Shown here one piece after another: positions 23,160 to 31,614 of a stretch of 64,000 nt of DNA. This DNA is from CAZABC01 sp964483405. GTDB taxonomy: Bacteria; Chloroflexota; Limnocylindria; Limnocylindrales; CSP1-4. The stretch covers positions 1 to 64,000 of the forward strand of contig CAZABC010000006.1 of NCBI GenBank assembly GCA_964483405.1. Reading direction: 5' to 3'. The translations under genes were made by a program, and so were the position numbers. The notes below the pieces were generated by a model. The model did not search any database. It was given only the letters and a program-made list of their open reading frames with translations, and was not told the DNA's origin. The stretch's first letter is position 1, and each line of letters starts with the position of its first letter.

Positions 23160-24467
23160 CTACGATCGCGACAGGGCCGCCGCGGGGAGCAGGACGGTCC
23201 GGGCGATCTCGACGAACCCGGACCGTCGCGCGTTGTCGGCGCTGATCTCGTCGGGTGCGGCGTCGAGCGCGACGAGGTCGCAGCCGAGCGCCGCCGCGTC
23301 GGCCGCCCGGTGGGCGATCAGCGCCCGCTGGATCCCCCGCCCGCGAGCCCCCTCGGCGACGGCCGCGGCGGCGAGCCAGCCGACCTTGCGGTGGACGAAC
23401 ATCGCCGCGACGGCGACCGGCTCGCCATCGAGCTCGGCGAGGTACAGCCGGCGCGGCGCCTGGGCTGACGAGCCGAGCAGGTGCGGGCCCATCGCGCGGA
23501 GCCGCTCGGCGTGCGGGTCGTCGGGGTGGCCCGGCGGGTCGGCGGCGAGCAACAGCTCCGCCCACGACGCGGCCTCGGTCGGGGCGAGCGTCCGGATCGT
23601 CAGTCCGTCGGCGGCGTCGGCGACGACCCGATCGGGCTCGGCCGCGAAGATCGCGACGTCGTGGCGGTCCTCGGCCGGGACCGCCCCGGGGACGTCGTCG
23701 GGGTCGAGCTGGAGCCAGCCCTCGACCCCGTGCTCCTCGAAGAACCGGAGCGCCATCGGCAGCAGGTTCGGCAGGAGCTGGAGCCCGATCGCCTGGTTGG
23801 TCGCCGGGCCGGCGAAGGCCGGGGCCGCACATATCGCGAGCTCGCCGTCGTCATCGATCCGGAGGTCGAGACCGGCCGCCTCCGCCGCCCGCCAGTTCGC
23901 GACCCAGTACTTGCGCCGAGCGGCGTCGGCGCGGGCGTGCAGCGCGAGCTCGACCGCGCGCGAGTCGGGGGAGGGGTCGAGCAGGCGGATCGCGTCGCCG
24001 GGCCGGACCTCACCCTCGGCGATGACGCGGGCGTACATCCGGCTGTCGGTCGGGTTCGTCAGGATCGAGATCCGCCCGAAGCGCCCATCGCTGAACGAGC
24101 CGGCGATCGTGCTGCAGGGGTCGTCCGGCGCCGACAGCTCGAGGATGAGCCGCTCGCCGATCGCGACGCGGGTGCCGATCGGCAGCGTCGACCACTCGAT
24201 CCCCTCGGTGGTCAGGTTCTCGCCGCAGGAGCCCGGGAAGATCGGGTGGCCCTCGGCCTCGACGCGCCGGATCGCCTCGATCGCGAAGAGCGCGACGGCG
24301 CGGTGCGGGCCGCCGTGGACCCGGTCGCCCCGGTGCGCGTCACCCGCGAGCCCGAGCGGGCCGACCCACGCCCGCTCGACGGGCAGCTTGGGGACGCCGC
24401 CCGGCGAGATGCTGACCTGGAGCACGCGACCGGCGGGCCGGGGCGCGGGTTCGGCGGGTCCGTCCAT
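23160..24467 (-). CDS. MOSC domain fused to a GNAT acetyltransferase
   Basis: A 435-residue fusion. The first part (about 1-175) is a MOSC domain: VSISPGGVPKLPVERAWVGPLGLAGDAH, HGGPHRAVALFAIE and the conserved Cys in FPGSCGENLTTEGI, typical of YiiM-like proteins that use a molybdenum cofactor. The second part (about 175-435) is acetyltransferase-like, with a conserved-looking region after AICAAPAFAGP and the acetyl-CoA loop GARGRGIQRALIAHRA near 385-400. MOSC proteins often act as sulfur carriers or N-hydroxylated-base reductases; I cannot tell why it is joined to a GNAT. The ATG at 24467 is eight bases behind a TAGCAT box. Confidence 0.8.
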   Translation of the reverse strand: MDGPAEPAPRPAGRVLQVSISPGGVPKLPVERAWVGPLGLAGDAHRGDRVHGGPHRAVALFAIEAIRRVEAEGHPIFPGSCGENLTTEGIEWSTLPIGTRVAIGERLILELSAPDDPCSTIAGSFSDGRFGRISILTNPTDSRMYARVIAEGEVRPGDAIRLLDPSPDSRAVELALHARADAARRKYWVANWRAAEAAGLDLRIDDDGELAICAAPAFAGPATNQAIGLQLLPNLLPMALRFFEEHGVEGWLQLDPDDVPGAVPAEDRHDVAIFAAEPDRVVADAADGLTIRTLAPTEAASWAELLLAADPPGHPDDPHAERLRAMGPHLLGSSAQAPRRLYLAELDGEPVAVAAMFVHRKVGWLAAAAVAEGARGRGIQRALIAHRAADAAALGCDLVALDAAPDEISADNARRSGFVEIARTVLLPAAALSRS

Positions 24468-24475
24468 GGCCGCCG

Positions 24476-24481
24476 ATGCTA
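24476..24481 (-). promoter_or_regulatory. -10 box TAGCAT of the MOSC-GNAT gene
   Basis: TAGCAT on the minus strand ends eight bases before the ATG at 24467. Confidence 0.5.
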
Positions 24482-24543
24482 CCCGAGCCGACCGCGGGAC
24501 CCCCGCCGCAGGATCACCGCGGCTGGGTGCCAGCGGGAACGTC

Positions 24544-25227
24544 CTAGTCCACGACCTGGAACGTGACGGACGTCGCGAGCTCGTGACGACCGGTGTCGGC
24601 GCTGCAGGTGTCGCCGATCGTCGCGTCGAGTCGCGCCGTGAGCCGCCAGGTGCCGGCCGGGAGTCGGAGCACCGGATCCTTGAAGAACGTCGAGTACCAG
24701 GCGGCATTCGGATCGTCGGCGCTCCAGCCTCCGGACTTCTCGTACGGGATGACCTGCGGCACGCCCCACACGAAGTCGTAGCCGCGGCAGTCGTCCTGGC
24801 CGGCGCCCCCCGGATCGAGCGGGCCGTCGAGCTGCTCGAGGGCGATGGTGACGAGGCCGCTGCCCGAGCCCCAGGCCGTCGCCGTCGGGCTCGGCCCGAG
24901 GTAGGTCAGCGTCGCGCCGGCGACGATCGGCTCGCCGGCCGGATAGGTGGCGGCCCCGACCTCCATCGTCAGGCGGAAGTCGCCGTCGCGGGCCTCGTCG
25001 CCGGTCACGAGCGCGATGGCCCCGCTCGGCGAGGGCGACGGCACCGCCTCGCTCGGCGACGTCGCGGTCCCGGTGGGGTCGGTCGGGGCGGGCGTCGCCC
25101 CGGGGCCGGAGGTCGCGGTCGTCGCGGCCGTCGCGCCCGGCAGCGCGGTCGGCGGCGCCGTGGCGGGTCCGGCCGGCGCGCAAGCCGCGAGCAGCGCGAG
25201 GATGGGCACGAGGACGATCGCTCTCAC
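24544..25227 (-). CDS. Predicted lipoprotein, unknown function
   Basis: A 227-residue protein with a lipoprotein signal peptide (MRAIVLVPILALLAACAPAG): the lipobox LAAC places the lipidated Cys at residue 16. A Thr/Pro/Ala/Ser-rich linker (about 17-70) precedes a compact domain (about 75-227) with strand-rich character (FRLTMEVGAATYPAGEPIVAGATLTYLG) and two Cys residues. The pattern recalls intracellular protease-inhibitor or BsuPI-like beta folds, but I would not assign it. The start is a GTG at 25227. Probably anchored on the outer face of the cytoplasmic membrane. Confidence 0.75.
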   Translation of the reverse strand: MRAIVLVPILALLAACAPAGPATAPPTALPGATAATTATSGPGATPAPTDPTGTATSPSEAVPSPSPSGAIALVTGDEARDGDFRLTMEVGAATYPAGEPIVAGATLTYLGPSPTATAWGSGSGLVTIALEQLDGPLDPGGAGQDDCRGYDFVWGVPQVIPYEKSGGWSADDPNAAWYSTFFKDPVLRLPAGTWRLTARLDATIGDTCSADTGRHELATSVTFQVVD

Positions 25228-25327
25228 GGTCCCAAGACGCCGGAAGGGCGCCCCCGGTTACGCTGCTCGCCCAGCACGATCGCCACGCGACCCGCTTCCG
25301 CTGGGCCTGACGGCGCGAGCGGGGTCG

Positions 25328-25347
25328 CGCACGCGTCGTGCGATAAT
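25328..25347 (+). promoter_or_regulatory. Inverted repeat abutting the pdxS -10 box
   Basis: CGCACG-CGT-CGTGCG (25328-25342) is a perfect inverted repeat whose last base begins GATAAT (25342-25347), the likely -10 box for pdxS about 100 bases downstream. A repressor bound here would block the promoter. It could be an operator, but it is not a known PdxR site as far as I can tell. Confidence 0.4.
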
Positions 25348-25446
25348 CGGCGGGCGCACGGTCGCCCCTCCCGGCTCGAACGGGCGAGGACCCCGGGGCC
25401 AGCCGGCCTGACGACCCGGCGCGAAGACCAGAGGAAGCCGTCCCGT

Positions 25447-26334
25447 ATGTCGATCGAAACGTCCACCTGGGCGACGAAGAAGGGCCTCGCCCAGATGCTC
25501 AAGGGCGGCGTCATCATGGACGTCGTCACGCCCGAGCAGGCAAGGATCGCCGAGGAAGCCGGCGCCGTCGCCGTCATGGCGCTCGAGCGCGTCCCGGCGG
25601 ACATCCGCGCCAACGGTGGCGTGGCCCGGATGAGCGACCCCGCGATGATCGAGGGGATCATGGCGGCCGTCTCGATCCCGGTGATGGCCAAGGCCCGGAT
25701 CGGCCACTTCGTCGAGGCGCAGATCCTCGAGGCGCTCGGCGTCGACTACATCGACGAGTCCGAGGTCCTGACGCCGGCCGACGAGGCGAACCACATCGAC
25801 AAGCACGCCTTCAAGGTCCCGTTCGTCTGTGGCTGTCGGAACCTCGGTGAGGCCCTGCGCCGCGTCAACGAGGGCGCCGCGATGATGCGGACGAAGGGCG
25901 AGGCCGGCACCGGCAACATCGTCGAGGCCGTTCGCCAGCTCCGCGACGTGCTCGCCGGGATCCGCCGGCTCGGGTCGATGCGCGAGGACGAGCTGTTCGT
26001 CGCGGCGAAGGAGCTCGGCGCGCCGTACGAGCTCGTCAGGCAGGTCGCCGCCGACGGCAAGCTGCCGGTCGTCAACTTCGTCGCCGGCGGGATCAGCACA
26101 CCGGCCGACGCCGCGCTCGTCATGCAGCTCGGGGCCGAGGGCGTCTTCGTCGGCTCCGGCATCTTCAAGAGCGAGGACCCGGCCCGGATGGCGACCGCGA
26201 TCGTCCAGGCGACGACCCACTTCGACGATCCGAAGATCCTCGCCGAGGTGAGCAAAGGCCTCGGGACGCCGATGCGGGGGATCGAGCTGGGGACGATCCC
26301 CGAATCGGAGCGCCTCGCCGTCCGCGGCTGGTAG
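25447..26334 (+). CDS. pdxS: Pyridoxal 5'-phosphate synthase, PdxS subunit
   Basis: A 295-residue TIM-barrel synthase that builds PLP from ribose 5-phosphate, glyceraldehyde 3-phosphate and ammonia. The family sequence is plain: GLAQMLKGGVIMDVV with the first catalytic Lys, the conserved ALERVPADIR, MAKARIGHFVEAQ, YIDESEVLTPADE, MRTKGEAGTGN with the second Lys, and GAEGVFVGSGIFKSEDP. Its PdxT partner follows after 14 bases. The ATG at 25447 has AGAGGAAG upstream; a leader of about 95 bases separates it from the GATAAT box. Confidence 0.97.
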   Translation: MSIETSTWATKKGLAQMLKGGVIMDVVTPEQARIAEEAGAVAVMALERVPADIRANGGVARMSDPAMIEGIMAAVSIPVMAKARIGHFVEAQILEALGVDYIDESEVLTPADEANHIDKHAFKVPFVCGCRNLGEALRRVNEGAAMMRTKGEAGTGNIVEAVRQLRDVLAGIRRLGSMREDELFVAAKELGAPYELVRQVAADGKLPVVNFVAGGISTPADAALVMQLGAEGVFVGSGIFKSEDPARMATAIVQATTHFDDPKILAEVSKGLGTPMRGIELGTIPESERLAVRGW

Positions 26335-26348
26335 GGCCGGTCCCGACC

Positions 26349-26987
26349 GTGCGGATCGGCGTGCTCGCCCTGCAGGGCGCCTTCCGGGAGCATCTCGACA
26401 CGCTCGCCGCCATCGGCGTCGAGGGCGTCGACGTGCGCCTGCCGTCCGACCTCGCCGGCGTCGACGGGCTCATCCTGCCCGGTGGCGAGAGCACGACGAT
26501 GCGGCGCCTGATCGATCGCTGGGGCCTCCGCGAGCCGATCCTCGACCTCGCCGGGTCCGGCGCCCCGATCTTCGGCACCTGCGCCGGGATGATCGTCCTC
26601 GCCGCGGAGATCACCGGCGGCGAGCCGCCGATCCTGCCGCTGATCGACGTCACGGTCCACCGGAACGCCTTCGGCCGGCAGCTGGAGTCGTTCGAGACGG
26701 ACCTCGCCGTCCCGGTCCTCGGCGACCGCCCGGTCCACGCCGTGTTCATCCGGGCGCCGGTGATCGAGCGGGTCGGCCCGGGCGTCGACGTCCTCGCCCG
26801 GCTCGACGACGGCCGGATCGTCGCCGTCCGCGATCGCAACGTCATCGCGACCTCGTTCCACCCCGAGCTGGCCGGCGAGACCCGCTTCCATCGGCTCGTC
26901 GCGACGATGGCCTCGGAGCACGCCGACCCGGGCGAGGGGTCCGGCCGTCGGCGCCACCCGACGCGCCGGACGGAGCGGGCCCGGTGA
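26349..26987 (+). CDS. pdxT: Pyridoxal 5'-phosphate synthase, glutaminase subunit PdxT
   Basis: A 212-residue class I-like glutaminase that supplies ammonia to PdxS. It has RIGVLALQGAFREH, LILPGGESTTM, the nucleophile Cys in FGTCAGMIVLA, the PdxT-specific RNAFGRQLESFE and the catalytic His/Glu in SFHPELAG. A charged tail of about 20 residues extends past the usual end. The start is a GTG. The stop overlaps the next start (GTGA), so the downstream acetyltransferase gene is coupled. Confidence 0.96.
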   Translation: MRIGVLALQGAFREHLDTLAAIGVEGVDVRLPSDLAGVDGLILPGGESTTMRRLIDRWGLREPILDLAGSGAPIFGTCAGMIVLAAEITGGEPPILPLIDVTVHRNAFGRQLESFETDLAVPVLGDRPVHAVFIRAPVIERVGPGVDVLARLDDGRIVAVRDRNVIATSFHPELAGETRFHRLVATMASEHADPGEGSGRRRHPTRRTERAR

Positions 26988-28036
26988 GCGCCCGACCGGG
27001 ACGGGTCCGGGTCGCCCGGCTGACCGACCTCGCCGCGCTGGGCGAGCTGTCGCGGCTCTGCCAGTCGTCGGTGGCCGAGACGCGCTCGCTCGGGCTGCCG
27101 GTCAGCGCCGCCCGGATCGGCATGTTCAGCCTCTTCCTCCTGCCCCTCGGGGCGTTCCGGCCGCACGACCTCCTGTACGTCTACGAGGAGGACGGCCACG
27201 TCGCCGGACTGCTCCGGGCGGAGCGGGAGCCGCAGCGTGACGAGTGGACGGTCGTCGAGCTCGACGCCGTCGGCCAGATGGAGGCGGGCGACATCCGCTT
27301 CCGCCTCGTCCAGCAGCTCCTCCGCGATGGCGCCCGGGCCGGCGTGAGCCGGCTGCACGTCGCCTGCGCCGATCGGGACGGCAACGTCGAGCTCTTCATG
27401 CAGGCCGGCTTCGCCCGCTATGGCGACGAGCATGTCATGCTCCGCGACCCCGCTCTCCCGCTCCCGCCCCCCTGGTCCGAGGCGGCCGCCGCCGAGGCCG
27501 GGATCCGCGAGGCCCAGCCGATCGACGCCCTCGCCCTCCACCGCCTGTACGCGGCGGTGACGCCCCCGCCGGTCCAGCGGCTCGAGTCGATCCGGCTCGC
27601 CGACTGGGAGCGGCAGGGGATGAACTGGCGCGTCCCGCGCAGCTCGCTCGCGCCGATCCTCCGCTTCGCCGACGTCGAGGGCTTCGTCCAGATGACGCCG
27701 GGGGGCGGTCCCGACGGCACCTCGCTCGACGCCTTCGTCCAGATCGGCGTCGCGAAGGAGGACCAGCCGCACTACCTCAAGGTGATCGCCCGGCCGGGAG
27801 TCGACGTCACGTCGCTCGTCGGGTTCGCCCTCGGCATCGTCTCGGCCCGGCTCGAGAAGCGACCGGGCCACCGGCACGAGCACACGGTCATCTCGGCGGT
27901 GCGGACGTACGAGGCGCCGATCGATCGCCGTCTCGAGGAGGCCGGTTTCGAGCCGATCGCCACCGTCACCCTGCTCCTCAAGGAGACCCTCGTCCGGGTC
28001 GCCGAACCGGCCCTCGTGCCGGCCGGCGTCCGCTAG
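26984..28036 (+). CDS. GNAT-like acetyltransferase, unknown substrate
   Basis: A 350-residue protein whose N-terminal half has a GNAT arrangement (RVRVARLTDLAALGELSRL, LLYVYEEDGHVAGLLRAE, ELFMQAGFARYGDEHVML) and whose C-terminal half may be a second, degenerate copy (FVQMTPGGGP, YLKVIARPGVDV, LEEAGFEPIATVTLLLKE). The classical acetyl-CoA loop Q/R-x-x-G-x-G/A is not obvious. The gene begins with a GTG overlapping the pdxT stop and is followed after eleven bases by the AAA-R3H gene. Similar proteins beside that ATPase suggest a common role, but the substrate is unknown. Confidence 0.65.
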   Translation: MSARPGRVRVARLTDLAALGELSRLCQSSVAETRSLGLPVSAARIGMFSLFLLPLGAFRPHDLLYVYEEDGHVAGLLRAEREPQRDEWTVVELDAVGQMEAGDIRFRLVQQLLRDGARAGVSRLHVACADRDGNVELFMQAGFARYGDEHVMLRDPALPLPPPWSEAAAAEAGIREAQPIDALALHRLYAAVTPPPVQRLESIRLADWERQGMNWRVPRSSLAPILRFADVEGFVQMTPGGGPDGTSLDAFVQIGVAKEDQPHYLKVIARPGVDVTSLVGFALGIVSARLEKRPGHRHEHTVISAVRTYEAPIDRRLEEAGFEPIATVTLLLKETLVRVAEPALVPAGVR

Positions 28037-28047
28037 TGGAGGAATCC

Positions 28048-30096
28048 GTGGGACCTGAGGCCCGCCGCCGCGAAGCCATCGACGACCTCGACGTGCTCCT
28101 CGCCGCGCTGCCGCCCGAGATCGTCGACGCCGTCCATGCCCTGCCCGACCGGGAGGGATTGATCGAGGTCGTCCTCGACCTCGGCCGCCAGCCCGAGGCG
28201 CGCTTCCCCGACAGCGAGGTCGCCCTCCTCGAGCGCGAGGTCACCGACGCCGACATCGCCTGGGTCGTCGACCATATCGGGTCGTTCGGTGACGACAACC
28301 GGGCCGGCATCGAGCGGACCCTTCACCGGATCAGCGCCATCCGCAACCGTGGGGGCAAGATCGTCGGGCTGACCTGCCGGATCGGGCGGGCGGTCTTCGG
28401 GACGATCGAGATCCTCGAGGACCTCGTCGAGTCGGGCCGATCGGTCCTGATCATGGGTCGGCCGGGGATCGGCAAGACGACGATGCTCCGCGAGGCGGCG
28501 CGCGTCCTTGCCGACGACTTCCGGAAGCGGGTCGTCGTCGTCGACACCAGCAACGAGATCGCCGGTGACGGCGACATCCCGCACCCGGCGATCGGCAAGG
28601 CCCGCCGGATGCAGGTCCGGACGCCCTCGCTCCAGCACGAGGTGATGATCGAGGCGGTCGAGAACCACATGCCGCAGGTCATCGTCATCGACGAGATCGG
28701 GACCGAGGCCGAGGCGAGCGCCGCCCGGACGATCGCCGAGCGAGGCGTCCAGCTCATCGCGACGGCCCACGGCAACACGCTCGACAACCTGATGCTCAAC
28801 CCGACGCTGTCCGATCTCATCGGCGGCATCCAGAGCGTCACCCTCGGCGACGAGGAGGCCCGCCGCCGGCGGACCCAGAAGAGCGTCCTCGAGCGGAAGG
28901 CGCCGCCGACGTTCGACGTCATCGTCGAGATCCAGGACCGCGACCGGGTCATCGTCCACGCCGACGTCGCCGAGACGGTCGACGCGCTGCTCCGCGGTGA
29001 TCCGCTCGCACCCGAGCTCCGCTGGCGCGATGACGAGGGCGTCCATCGCTCGCAGGCCCGGCCGAAACCGTCGGCGCGCGAGCCGCTCCAGGCGCAGCGG
29101 TTCGCCGGCCTCGTCGGGAGCGGCGACCCGTGGCGGACCGAGCCCGGCTGGCGCGGCGGCCCGGCGAGCCCGATCGCGGACGCCGGCCGAGGCTATCGGC
29201 CCGGCTACCGGCCGGGTGGCGGTGGATCGTGGCGGCCGACCCGGTCGATCGCCGATCGCGCCGGCCGCGGTGGCGCCGGAGCGGGCGGTCCGGCCGGGGG
29301 CCCGCGCGCGGCCGGGGCCGTGGCCGACGGGGGCGACACCCCGTTCGTCGCCGGCGGGATCGCCGACCGAGGGCCGCTCGAGCGGGCCGAGCCGGGCACG
29401 GCCGTGGAGATCCGGGCCCGCGACGCCCGCGAGCTCGAGCGACAGCGGGCGTGGCGCGACGAGGCCTCGCGGGCGATCACGGCGCTCAAGGTCGACGAGG
29501 GCACGGCGCCCGTGAACGGCTCGGGTCCCGACGCGACGGCCGACGACGAGGCGCTCGCCGATCGAGCGATCGCGACCGCCGCCGACGAGGGCCCGGCCCT
29601 GGTCGTCGAGGGCGCCGGGATGCTGCCGACGCTCCGCGTCTTCCCGCACGGGATCAGTCGGAAGCGACTCGAGCAGGCGATCCGCGAGCTCGGGCTGCCG
29701 GTGATCATCGCCCGCGACATCGACGAGGCCGACGTCGCGATGACCCTCCGCTCCGAGTACCGCCAGAAGACGGCGGCGCTTCGCGAGGCCGAGGAGCGGG
29801 CGATGCCGATCTACGTCCTCAAGAGCAACACGATCGTCCAGATGCAGGCGTCGCTGACCTCGATCTTCGCGATGGAGGTCGACCCGCGGGAGGCGGCCCT
29901 GCGCGAGACCGAGGAGGCGATCGGGATCGTCATCCAGCGGTCGGAGCCGGTCGAGCTGTCGCCCCAGAACGCCTACATCCGGCGGCTCCAGCACCAGATG
30001 GCCGAGCGGGCGAACCTCGTCTCGCGCTCGCGCGGCCGCGAGCCGTACCGGCGGGTCCGGCTCTACCCCGACCAGGCGCGGACGGCCTGGCGATGA
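28048..30096 (+). CDS. AAA ATPase with C-terminal R3H domain (SpoIIIAA/Ycf45-like)
   Basis: A 682-residue ATPase. Residues 1-125 lead into a P-loop domain with Walker A at 137-145 (GRPGIGKTT), Walker B at 211-216 (VIVIDE) and a sensor-like TAHGNTLDNL; this core resembles SpoIIIAA and chloroplast/cyanobacterial Ycf45. A linker of about 200 residues (roughly 340-520) is Gly/Arg/Pro-rich and probably disordered. A conserved region follows (LRVFPHGISRKRLEQAI, PIYVLKSNTIVQMQASL), then an R3H nucleic acid-binding motif (RRLQHQMAERANLVSRSRGREPYRRVRLYP). The role in bacteria is unknown; RNA or single-strand DNA binding is likely. The GTG start has GGAGGAA five bases upstream. Confidence 0.9.
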   Translation: MGPEARRREAIDDLDVLLAALPPEIVDAVHALPDREGLIEVVLDLGRQPEARFPDSEVALLEREVTDADIAWVVDHIGSFGDDNRAGIERTLHRISAIRNRGGKIVGLTCRIGRAVFGTIEILEDLVESGRSVLIMGRPGIGKTTMLREAARVLADDFRKRVVVVDTSNEIAGDGDIPHPAIGKARRMQVRTPSLQHEVMIEAVENHMPQVIVIDEIGTEAEASAARTIAERGVQLIATAHGNTLDNLMLNPTLSDLIGGIQSVTLGDEEARRRRTQKSVLERKAPPTFDVIVEIQDRDRVIVHADVAETVDALLRGDPLAPELRWRDDEGVHRSQARPKPSAREPLQAQRFAGLVGSGDPWRTEPGWRGGPASPIADAGRGYRPGYRPGGGGSWRPTRSIADRAGRGGAGAGGPAGGPRAAGAVADGGDTPFVAGGIADRGPLERAEPGTAVEIRARDARELERQRAWRDEASRAITALKVDEGTAPVNGSGPDATADDEALADRAIATAADEGPALVVEGAGMLPTLRVFPHGISRKRLEQAIRELGLPVIIARDIDEADVAMTLRSEYRQKTAALREAEERAMPIYVLKSNTIVQMQASLTSIFAMEVDPREAALRETEEAIGIVIQRSEPVELSPQNAYIRRLQHQMAERANLVSRSRGREPYRRVRLYPDQARTAWR

Positions 30097-30206
30097 GCGC
30101 CCGATCGCTCGGGGCGACGGTCGTCGCCGAGCGAGGCCTCGGCGACCTCCGGTGGGTGGTCCTCGCCGACCCGGAGGGCAACGAGCTCTGCGTCGCGCAG
30201 GGCTGA
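30093..30206 (+). pseudogene. Remnant of a VOC (glyoxalase-like) domain
   Basis: A 37-codon frame starting at an ATG that overlaps the R3H gene stop (ATGA). It encodes GATVVAERGLGDLRWVVLADPEGNELCVAQG, the usual last strand and metal-binding Glu of a VOC domain (WxVLADPEGNExCV). The first three quarters of such a domain are absent. It looks like the tail of a deleted gene kept in frame by chance or by translational coupling; a functional micro-protein is less likely. Confidence 0.6.
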
Positions 30207-30294
30207 GGCGCGGGTGACCTCCCGGGCCGTAGACCGGACGGATGGCCCGCTGACGGGGGTCCGGAGAGGGTGGTCGACCCCGGGCCACGAGCGG

Positions 30295-30300
30295 TAGGCT
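30295..30300 (+). promoter_or_regulatory. -10 box TAGGCT of the toastrack-like gene
   Basis: TAGGCT lies 42 bases before the ATG at 30343, which has GGAGG about seven bases upstream; this promoter gives a normal leadered mRNA. Confidence 0.45.
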
Positions 30301-30342
30301 GCGGGTCGGGGCCGGGTGCCCGCCCGCCCGTCGGAGGTCGTC

Positions 30343-31614
30343 ATGCGCTCGAGTCCGTCCCCCAACGTCGGCGCGCTCGTCGGGGGCGCGCTCCTCATCC
30401 TCGGCGGGGTCGCGCTGCTCGTCGTCCAGGCGGGCGGCGTCACGCTCGACTGGCCGGTCTGGATCGTCATCTCCGGCGTGGCGACGATCGGCATCGCGGT
30501 CATCGCCGGCTTCGCCGGCCCGAGCGCCGAGGAGATCGGCCAGGGCTTCGCGGCGGTCGGCGGGATCATCCTCGCCGTCGGGCTCGTCCTTGCCTGGCAG
30601 GAGGCGAACGACGCGTACGCGAGCTGGGCCTACGCCTGGGCGCTCGTCGCGCCGGGCGGGGTCGGCCTCGGGCTCGCCGTGTACGGCCTCGTCCACGGCC
30701 ACGGCAAGATCCTTCGCGATGGCCTCACGGCGATGGCCGTCGGGGTCGGCCTGTTCCTCGCCGGCTTCCTCTTCTTCGAGGGCGCGATCGGCCTGACCGT
30801 CGGGGCCGACAGCGAGCTGACGACCTGGATCGTCCCGGCGGGGCTCGTCGCGCTCGGGCTGCTCCTCGTCCTCGCGGCGTTCATCCCGTGGCGCGGCCGT
30901 GGCGGACCCGAGGCGGACGCTCCCGGGACCGGACCCGATACGGCTGCCGCGGCGGCCGCCGGTGCCGCCGGCGGCGCGTGGGCGGCGGGCTCGAGCGGGC
31001 CGTTCGCCGAGACATTCGCGATGCCGCTCGATGGCGCGAGCGCGGCCGAGGTCGTCCTCCGGTTCGGCGCCGGCCGCCTCGCGGTCGTCGGCGCGGCAGC
31101 GAGCGGCATGCTCGTCGAGGGCGAGGCGAGGGGCGGGGCCCGGCCCGAGACGGGGGGTCCCGGGCGGGCCCGTCTGACCACCCCCGCGGAGCGGCTCTGG
31201 CCGGGTCGCAGGAGCGATGCCCCGTTCGACTGGCGTCTGGCGCTGACCGGCGAGGTCCCGCTCCGCCTCCGTGTCGAGACCGGCGCCGCGAAGGCCGACC
31301 TCGACCTGACGGCGCTGCGGGTGACCGACCTCGACCTCCGCACCGGCGCGAGCGAGACGACGGTCACGGTGCCGGCCGCCGCGGGCGTGACCCGCGTCCG
31401 GGCCGAGGGCGGTGCCGCCGCGCTGCGGTTCCGGGTCCCGCCCGGCGTCGCGGTCCGGGCCCGGACGCGGATGGCGATCGGCACGACCGACGTCGACGAG
31501 GCCCGCTTCCCGCGCGACCCGCTCGGCGGCTGGGTGTCGCCGGACGTCGCGTCGAACCCGAACCGGGTCGAGCTCGAGATCTCGGGCGGGATGGGCTCGA
31601 TCTCGATCCGCTAG
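30343..31614 (+). CDS. Membrane protein with LiaF/toastrack-like C-terminal domain
   Basis: A 423-residue membrane protein. About six helices in the first 190 residues alternate with short loops (ALVGGALLILGGVALLVVQAGG, VWIVISGVATIGIAVIAGF and others). A soluble C-terminal half (about 220-423) is repetitive beta-strand sequence (VVLRFGAGRLAVVGAA, LRVETGAAKADLDLTALRVTDLDLRTGASETTVTVP) ending VELEISGGMGSISIR. That ending and strand pattern are those of the LiaF/toastrack (cell wall-active antibiotic response) families, which often sense envelope stress. No kinase gene is adjacent. Its last bases overlap the convergent LhgO gene. Confidence 0.75.
   Translation: MRSSPSPNVGALVGGALLILGGVALLVVQAGGVTLDWPVWIVISGVATIGIAVIAGFAGPSAEEIGQGFAAVGGIILAVGLVLAWQEANDAYASWAYAWALVAPGGVGLGLAVYGLVHGHGKILRDGLTAMAVGVGLFLAGFLFFEGAIGLTVGADSELTTWIVPAGLVALGLLLVLAAFIPWRGRGGPEADAPGTGPDTAAAAAAGAAGGAWAAGSSGPFAETFAMPLDGASAAEVVLRFGAGRLAVVGAAASGMLVEGEARGGARPETGGPGRARLTTPAERLWPGRRSDAPFDWRLALTGEVPLRLRVETGAAKADLDLTALRVTDLDLRTGASETTVTVPAAAGVTRVRAEGGAAALRFRVPPGVAVRARTRMAIGTTDVDEARFPRDPLGGWVSPDVASNPNRVELEISGGMGSISIR

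Noticed and set aside
28033..30702. A minus-strand frame of almost 900 codons opposite the R3H ATPase gene
   Set aside because: The plus strand has Walker motifs and an R3H domain; the minus translation is low-complexity Arg/Asp/Leu.
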